Origin: Zychaea mexicana
Taxonomy: Eukaryota > Mucoromycota > Mucoromycetes > Mucorales > Lichtheimiaceae
Length of the DNA: 64,000 nucleotides
Direction: 5' to 3'
Assembly (NCBI RefSeq): GCF_025766255.1
Contig: NW_026516815.1
Span: forward strand, 29,639-93,638
The notes beneath the pieces were generated by a model, which was not told the origin of the DNA, ran no database searches, and saw only the letters and a program-made list of their open reading frames with translations. Below are positions 58,151 to 64,000 of this stretch, in pieces. Made by a program: the position numbers and the translations under genes. Position 1 is the first letter of the stretch. Every line of letters starts with the position of its first letter.

Positions 58151-61100
58151 TTTGCGGAAAAGGATATCCGTGTCAAAATAAAGCCTCCATTTGTCCCCTT
58201 TTCCCTTTTCTTTTGGGAAATATTTCACAAAAGCGAATACGATAACATATAAGGCGTGCATCGTTTATGTGAGTAAGGTGTAGCCGGTACCACGTCAATC
58301 CATTCCATGTAATGCATCAAATCTGCTCCAGCAAAATAAAAAAAAAAAGGCTCACTTGAATGTTCTTCCGCGCCTTGGTCCCAGCGGTAAAAATTTGAGG
58401 GGCGTTGCACACTCAAAGTGGACTTCTGGAGAGACGCACCATTCACCCTCCACATCGGATCAATAACCCCGCCATCCACCCGCTAATCAGCCTGCTGATG
58501 TTGTAATCCTTTTTGTGCGGGGAAGCAATGGTGTGCTTTGTCAGCATCTAGTTTATTAGCACGACCGGAAAGTTTGCTTTTGTCATATCTTCTTGAACGA
58601 CCAATGTTTCGAAAAAACGATGCTGCTGTTCCGTGAGAAGTTCTGCAACGATTTTTAAGGTTAGCCATCTTTGCAGAAAAAAAAATACATTTTGGAAAAA
58701 CATGGTGTAATTTTATGACCCACCTTTCTCGTCTCATGCTAAGTAAACAGCCATCTCTCCTTTAACGATAACGTGATTATTGTGCTGCTCTTGTTATGCA
58801 AGCACGACGTGTGGCTGATCGGTTTATAACGCTAGAGTATAAACCGCGTGATGATTGTGTCGGTTGTACGAGACGCATATGACTGGTTTTAATGTTATCG
58901 ATTATCTTGGTTGCATACATATACTACGCATTGCCTCATTTGCCGCCCTTCTCTGAGCCCTGCTTCCACATTGAAGGTTCTCTAACTATGCTTTAAGGTA
59001 AAGATATTGACGATGTATTTCTGGCCGACTTCGCCCTGTGTGTGTCTTTGGCATAAATTCCCCCCGCTCCACTCCTTTATTGTTTTTCTTTCATTATCAT
59101 TAGCAACCTCTTGTACTCACCTTTGTCAAACATAGATCGCTCCTTGGCTGTTTAGTGATACGTTGCTCTCCTTGTTATTTTACTTTTCAATGCAAGTGAA
59201 AGATAGCATGAAACATTCGGGCGCCAGAACTTTATTTCGTGCTTTGAAAGTTCTTAACATGTGTATATCGCTGTGCTGTACAGTACTATTAATACAACCG
59301 TCGATGCAAGTTTCACGCATGCTATGCGTCTTTTGCTCTTGAGCATGATGCACCATCATACAGATTACAAAGGTAACATTATAACATCTAAGCACCGACA
59401 ACGATGACGCACTGCATCCATGCTTTAGTTGGGTATTAGTGCCGTTAAGTGAACGAAGCGTGCTATTCTGCCTGCACTTGATATTAGACGTACGGAAACT
59501 TTGTGACCAGTTGGTTGGTTCGCAAATTTTTTCTTCCATTGAAGCAGTACAAACGTCATACTTTTTATGACACATTTCTTTAAATGGTAGTTTTCAAAGC
59601 AGTTGCATATGTACAAGAATTGTACAGAGTACTTCTTGTCGACGTCGTTCTCATTCTAAAGCCGATGGTTTCCGCCATTACTGTTTCTAGGCTTCTCGTC
59701 GACGTTGCAGTCTTGTACAAATAAAGCCCCACCCGTATGTAAATTTACACATTAGAGGCAAAACATAATACTCGCCGTTATAGCCAAGTCACACCAACAA
59801 AAAGACGAAATCGAAGATACCCCTCTCAATAAAACTCAGTGTTTCGCCTTTCAATAATAACACTTCACGCTTCTTTGTCCCCATCACCAATCATCCCGGT
59901 TAGTTTTCGCTCTGTGATATTGATTTAGTAAGTTTCAAAACACTAACCTTGTTCCCTTTGCTTCCGTGACCACTCTCTATCTGTAGTAGGGATCAGCCTG
60001 TGATTCGGGCCGCTTTAAGAATCTTCCAACTTCTATATGATTCTGCAGTAATAGTGACACCATTTTTTGAAGCTATTTTAAGGATCTGCAACAATAAGCA
60101 AGCATTGACACTTTAGCTTTTTAGTGGGGATTGAGCTTACAAGTTGTTAGCTTCTACTATGTTTAGATTACTCGCTCGTTATTATGTGTGTGAAGTTGCT
60201 CTGTTGGAAATTGTGAGATTATACTAAAACGTAGATACAACGTTGAAGAAGTATATCTAGCTTATAACATTCGTTCTAATTGTATAAAGGTTAGTGATTT
60301 GTCATCAGCGTTCTTGTTTTACAAACTCCCTCGCCTTATAATGGTAGTTAGTCGTCAATATGCTCTACTTATTGATGAATTATAGAGTAATCATACAATG
60401 TAAAGCACGACGGCTCATAGTGATACTGGGTTCACCAATATCATACTACTGTAGCTGTTGCTTCTGCTGCTGTTGATTGTTGATATATCCGTCAAGTAGG
60501 CCGGTACGTCTTGGTACTTGACGTTCAAATATTTGAGTCTAGGTACAGATATAATAATAACAAGAAGACATTAAAAGATTTGACAAGCGCGCTTCCTCCT
60601 AGCTGAGCCTCCCTTTCGGTATGATCCCAAAATTGACAGAAACCATGAAGCAAACTCACTCATTGATTGTCAAAGCTTTTTGTGCCCAAATAATATCACC
60701 CGTTTGAAGCTCATGCTCGATGAAAGCTCTTGATGTTTTTTGTAGTTCGTCAATCATTGTATGTTTCACTTCCTATCATATAAACATTGCCACCACAGAT
60801 CCATTATAATAAAATAAGCAAAACTTTCTAGCGACACCCTCTCTTTGCCTATCATTTTTACACTATTTGCCTCATAAAATTCGAGTTATGTATTGCTCGC
60901 ATTTCCAACCATTAGTTTAATCACGACCGCAAGCGACTAAACAGCATACTTAGGTTTAACAACGATATGATCCACGGGGCTTTTGTATTATTATCCGTTA
61001 CATGTATGATAAAGAGCATAAATATCCATGTCTCACTTGTATCGTTGCAAGGTATATATAAATTTGTCATCTCCACTTACTTTGAGGGTTGCGTTTCAAT

Positions 61101-62635
61101 GTCAAAGTATTTGATGAATATGATATCCTTTCAATCAAGCATTAAGTTGACCTTTCCCTGGGGATCCGCCATATTGTATTGAGTTGCTGTGCTTGTTACT
61201 TCGACATCAATAGCTGCTTCAAGAATAACCGAAAGAAGAAAAAAACAAGAAGAATACAAGCGCTTGACAGATTTTCTTTATCACAGATTCTGCTGCTGGC
61301 TTGCCTTACCATTACATACAAACCAGCTCACTCCGAGTGTATGTATGCTGATGCTGCCAAAGGAGACTAGCCCATGACGAGTATACGTTGCTGCTAGTAA
61401 AGTAGAATCCTCCATCCCGATTGTATGCTGCTGCTGATATAGTATAGAATCTTCGATCACGAGTATATGCTGACTGCTGCTGAGCGTCACGAGTATACGC
61501 TGCTTCTGGTAAATTAAGACCCTCCATCTAAGGCTCACGTCCTTTTGCAAATGCAATCATTTTGGCAACAGTTTCCCTTATGGTGGTATTATTATTGTAC
61601 TCATCACTGTTACTTTCTTGAGCTCACAAGACTTTTTTTCTGTGTCTTTATTTATTCCGCAAGTTCGTAATTGTGAATACTCGCTGTTCATGAAGCGAGC
61701 TACTAGTATGTCACTCGTGAAACCGGCTCTAACTTTTTACAGCAAAATGGTATATGAAGCATGTCTGAAGTAAAAATTGCATGGTCCATATAATATTAGT
61801 GACTTTGCCTTATCATACCGAGAAGGCGCTACGCCTATCAAACGACCTATCAGAAGCACATTTAGTTGCTGATAGTGAATGTGTAATGCAGACTAATACA
61901 TGCCTCTTATGGATTGTCAGTTAAGCGTGGAAAACTATTCACCCTTCTCAGCATTGAACGTAATCTCCTGCAGTTCGTTTGCTTTTCTTTTAAAGCTTCC
62001 CAAGGCCAGGACAAACCCCCAAGTAAGTGGATCAATACGAAAGCTTAAAAGTAAACCCAATACAAGTACACCATGATAAAACTTTCAACATAAATGTAAG
62101 ACTGATCTAAAAACTTCAGCAAGTTCTGAACGAAGTAAAAGCAGCTGAAGCGTCGGATTGGATTAGAAACTGGGACATTTATTGGCGCGTCAAATAGCGG
62201 AACTTACTTGCAAAACATCGATCGAACCTTCCCCAGCAAACCACATGGAGATCAAAAACTTGGGTGTTCAATGTAAATAGAAGCGCTGTTCTTTTCCAAA
62301 GGGGCATTTCACTTCAGTTTACGCCCATGCTATATACCTGTAACGCTATCGGATGACTTCCAAAATGTTTATACCGGATAGGATAAACATGGTCACACAA
62401 GAAAAATAAAGTTTATCCTGCAGGGATAAAAGAAAGGTCTTCCAAAAAGGATTTTATACCGAATAAACTGTTTACTCACTTATTCGTTTGATTCGCTCCA
62501 AGCTTCTTGGTAAACGCGTCTAATTTGACTTAGTTGTACTTCTGAAACTCGGTAGTTATGTAATTTGAATATTATATATAAAATCATTCGACGTTGGGTG
62601 GCATCTGTACTAAGAGGTAAGATATAACCTCTGAT
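58151..62635. other. 4.5 kb intergenic, no gene seen
   Basis: AT-rich, with many short frames that show no domain. The one structured item is the degenerate tandem repeat at 61376-61530. I looked for tRNA or snRNA-like elements and found none I could support. Confidence 0.45.
61376..61530. repeat. Degenerate tandem repeat, about 4 units of 30-43 bp
   Basis: Four units each begin near ACGAGTATA(C/T)GCTGCT and continue with variants of TGGTAAA-TAGAATC-TCCATC: starts at about 61376, 61418, 61460 and 61489. Units have drifted in sequence and length. On the minus strand this gives the repeated peptides YTRD and RDGGFY in short frames, which I regard as repeat translation. Confidence 0.6.
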
Positions 62636-63823
62636 TTATGATGACTGAATTGATCGCATTCCCCATTTAATGGCTTGTCGGTTTCTTGTAATAACACCAT
62701 ACCAACGGCACTGGTTTCTGTCGTACTCGCGGCTGTTCATCTTCGGAACCTTAAAAATCTTGGCAGTGACATGGCAGCAGATCGCGGGAAGCACAATCAG
62801 CAAGAAGCCGGTAGCCTGCAGGCGTTTTTCTCGAAGAACTGTAGATAGGAGTGGCTCGGTAATATTAGAATCATGCGATGATCCAGGGCAGTTGTAGCTA
62901 AGTTAAGCTCAATTGTCAGTGATCCATTCATACTAGATAGCAATGTGACATGAAGTAAAAGTAAATTAGCATGACACCTACTTGATCCAGCATATGCGAC
63001 CATTCGGCGTGAAAACAATGTCCTGTGCTACATAACAGTCAGACAGCCATCCATTGTAGTACGCGTCTTGAATATTGTTTTCGCCTGGATTCTCGATTCT
63101 TAGGTTGAGTCCATCCACGAAACCGAATACACGTTGCAACGATGGTTCGACATGCTGTATGATTGATGCAAATCGAGCCATTTCTTGCTGTGATGACCAA
63201 CGAATTCGCCATCGCCTGTCGTTCTCATTTGAGAAGACCTTGTACAGCGTCTCTAGACCAAGATTCCTTGCTCTCGAGGTAGTAGCTGGCACAACACCAT
63301 AGAGGGAACCGGTTGTGTCCTGTCTGTTGTATGTGTGAAGCCAGGTCAGAGTGAGAGCCAAGACGGCTTCACTTGGTAAAAACCGTTTACGACCACGCTG
63401 CTTTAAAGCCAGATAAAAGCGCACGAACCGGCGATGCAGGCGATCGAAAGCGGCAACAGTGCATCCACAGCAACCAATAAACTGTCGGTCAACCCGGTTG
63501 GCTAACGTAATGCGTGCAAGCGAATCTTCGTAGCGATTTGGAAGCTCGGACCGTGTTACGGGGTATCGCATTTTACGCTGTCTACTACTCCACACATCGA
63601 CGACGATAACGAAGTAAAAATAGAAGAAGGTTGCAGCATAAGTGGCAATAACGAAAAGGATGAAGAAACGTTTATAGGCATCCTCCGACCCCCCTGATAA
63701 AAAATTTCGTAGATTCGGCAAAACTCCTTGTAGGAGGCATTGTTTTGAAGTTAAAGCTGTAATGGCAAGCGTTAAATAAATAGTGAAGCGAAGTGTAGTA
63801 CAATGTGATAAAGCTAGGGACAA
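62636..63823 (-). pseudogene. Decayed DDE transposase, PIF/Harbinger-like (DDE_Tnp_4)
   Basis: The first exon (62982-63823) encodes a membrane-like N terminus and a transposase core: ERSE-type motifs are absent, but FGFVDGLNLRIENPG, DAYYNGWLSDCYVAQD and IVFTPNGRICWI are typical of PIF/Harbinger-related DDE endonucleases, with the first catalytic Asp in FVDG. An intron (62898-62981, donor GTAGGT, acceptor TTAG) leads to NCPGSSHDSN, carrying the second Asp. After that the frame is broken: AGYRLLADCAS lies in another frame, then KIFKVPKMNSREYD and RQAIKWGMRSIQ return to the first frame, and a stop follows at 62636. The two shifts coincide with 5-base homopolymers at 62825-62829 and 62753-62757. 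The hydrophobic N terminus is odd and may belong to host sequence. I infer an inactive copy. Confidence 0.65.
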
Positions 63824-64000
63824 TAGTAGCTTGAAATGATAATGGAGTCTCTTCTTTTATATTAAGCTTCTCAATTACTGTATCGTAATACTTATAAAAA
63901 CATATATCCAGTTCAAGTTATAAAACGCTCTAAACAAGCGCGTTTTTTGTGGATTTCCAAACTCTAGAGATATCTTTTCCTGCAGATATTGGAGCTTCTC
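63824..64000. other. Right-edge sequence
   Basis: AT-rich, no gene; if the transposase belongs to a DNA transposon, its 5' terminal inverted repeat should lie here or just beyond the window. Confidence 0.4.

Overview
This is a 64 kb piece of a fungal nuclear genome. The genes have short spliced introns (about 35-180 nt, GT-AG). Branch points look like TACTAAT or CTAAC, 5' leaders are pyrimidine-rich, and several proteins carry long polyGln/polySer tracts. An intron-rich methionine synthase reductase, a STRA6-like membrane protein and a Rag GTPase point to an early-diverging, probably Mucoromycota-type (Mucorales-like) fungus rather than an ascomycete or basidiomycete. I have no marker gene that fixes the genus. 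I assembled exons by hand; for most genes the summed exon lengths are an exact multiple of three.

Layout. From 0.8 to 11.3 kb lie cystathionine gamma-lyase (+), the NatA auxiliary subunit Naa15 (+, 11 exons) and, tail-to-tail with it, methionine synthase reductase (-, 6 exons). From 14 to 24.9 kb lie an SMAP/Age2-type ArfGAP (-), a Gtr1/RagA GTPase (+), an unresolved secreted-looking locus, a 962-aa WD-like protein (+) and a UDP-galactose-type nucleotide-sugar transporter (-). From 26.5 to 33.4 kb lie a low-complexity unknown (-), a CCDC90/MCUR1/Fmp32-type mitochondrial protein (-) sharing a 188-bp promoter with ISA2 (+), and an ADP/ATP carrier (+) whose promoter holds two perfect inverted repeats. 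From 33.4 to 42.8 kb I see no convincing gene, only AT-rich DNA with fold-back, MITE-like and hairpin structures. From 42.8 to 57.6 kb lie an O-fucosyltransferase-like type II membrane protein (+), the SNF1/AMPK beta subunit (-), casein kinase 2 beta (-), a 159-aa unknown (-), a STRA6-like retinol-receptor-family membrane protein (-, about 15 exons), a TPR protein (+) and an acetate-transporter-family (Ato/GPR1/FUN34/YaaH) protein (-). From 57.6 to 64 kb the DNA is mostly empty, apart from a possible 46-aa protein, a degenerate tandem repeat and a decayed DDE transposase at the right edge.

Themes. Two sulfur amino acid genes (cystathionine gamma-lyase and the B12-dependent methionine synthase partner MTRR) sit within 11 kb. 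Three nutrient/energy regulators (RagA, AMPK beta, CK2 beta) are present. Mitochondrial functions cluster at 29-33 kb. The most unexpected item is the STRA6-like protein: this family is known mainly as the vertebrate vitamin A receptor, and here it sits in a fungus of a group that makes beta-carotene and carotenoid-derived sex hormones.
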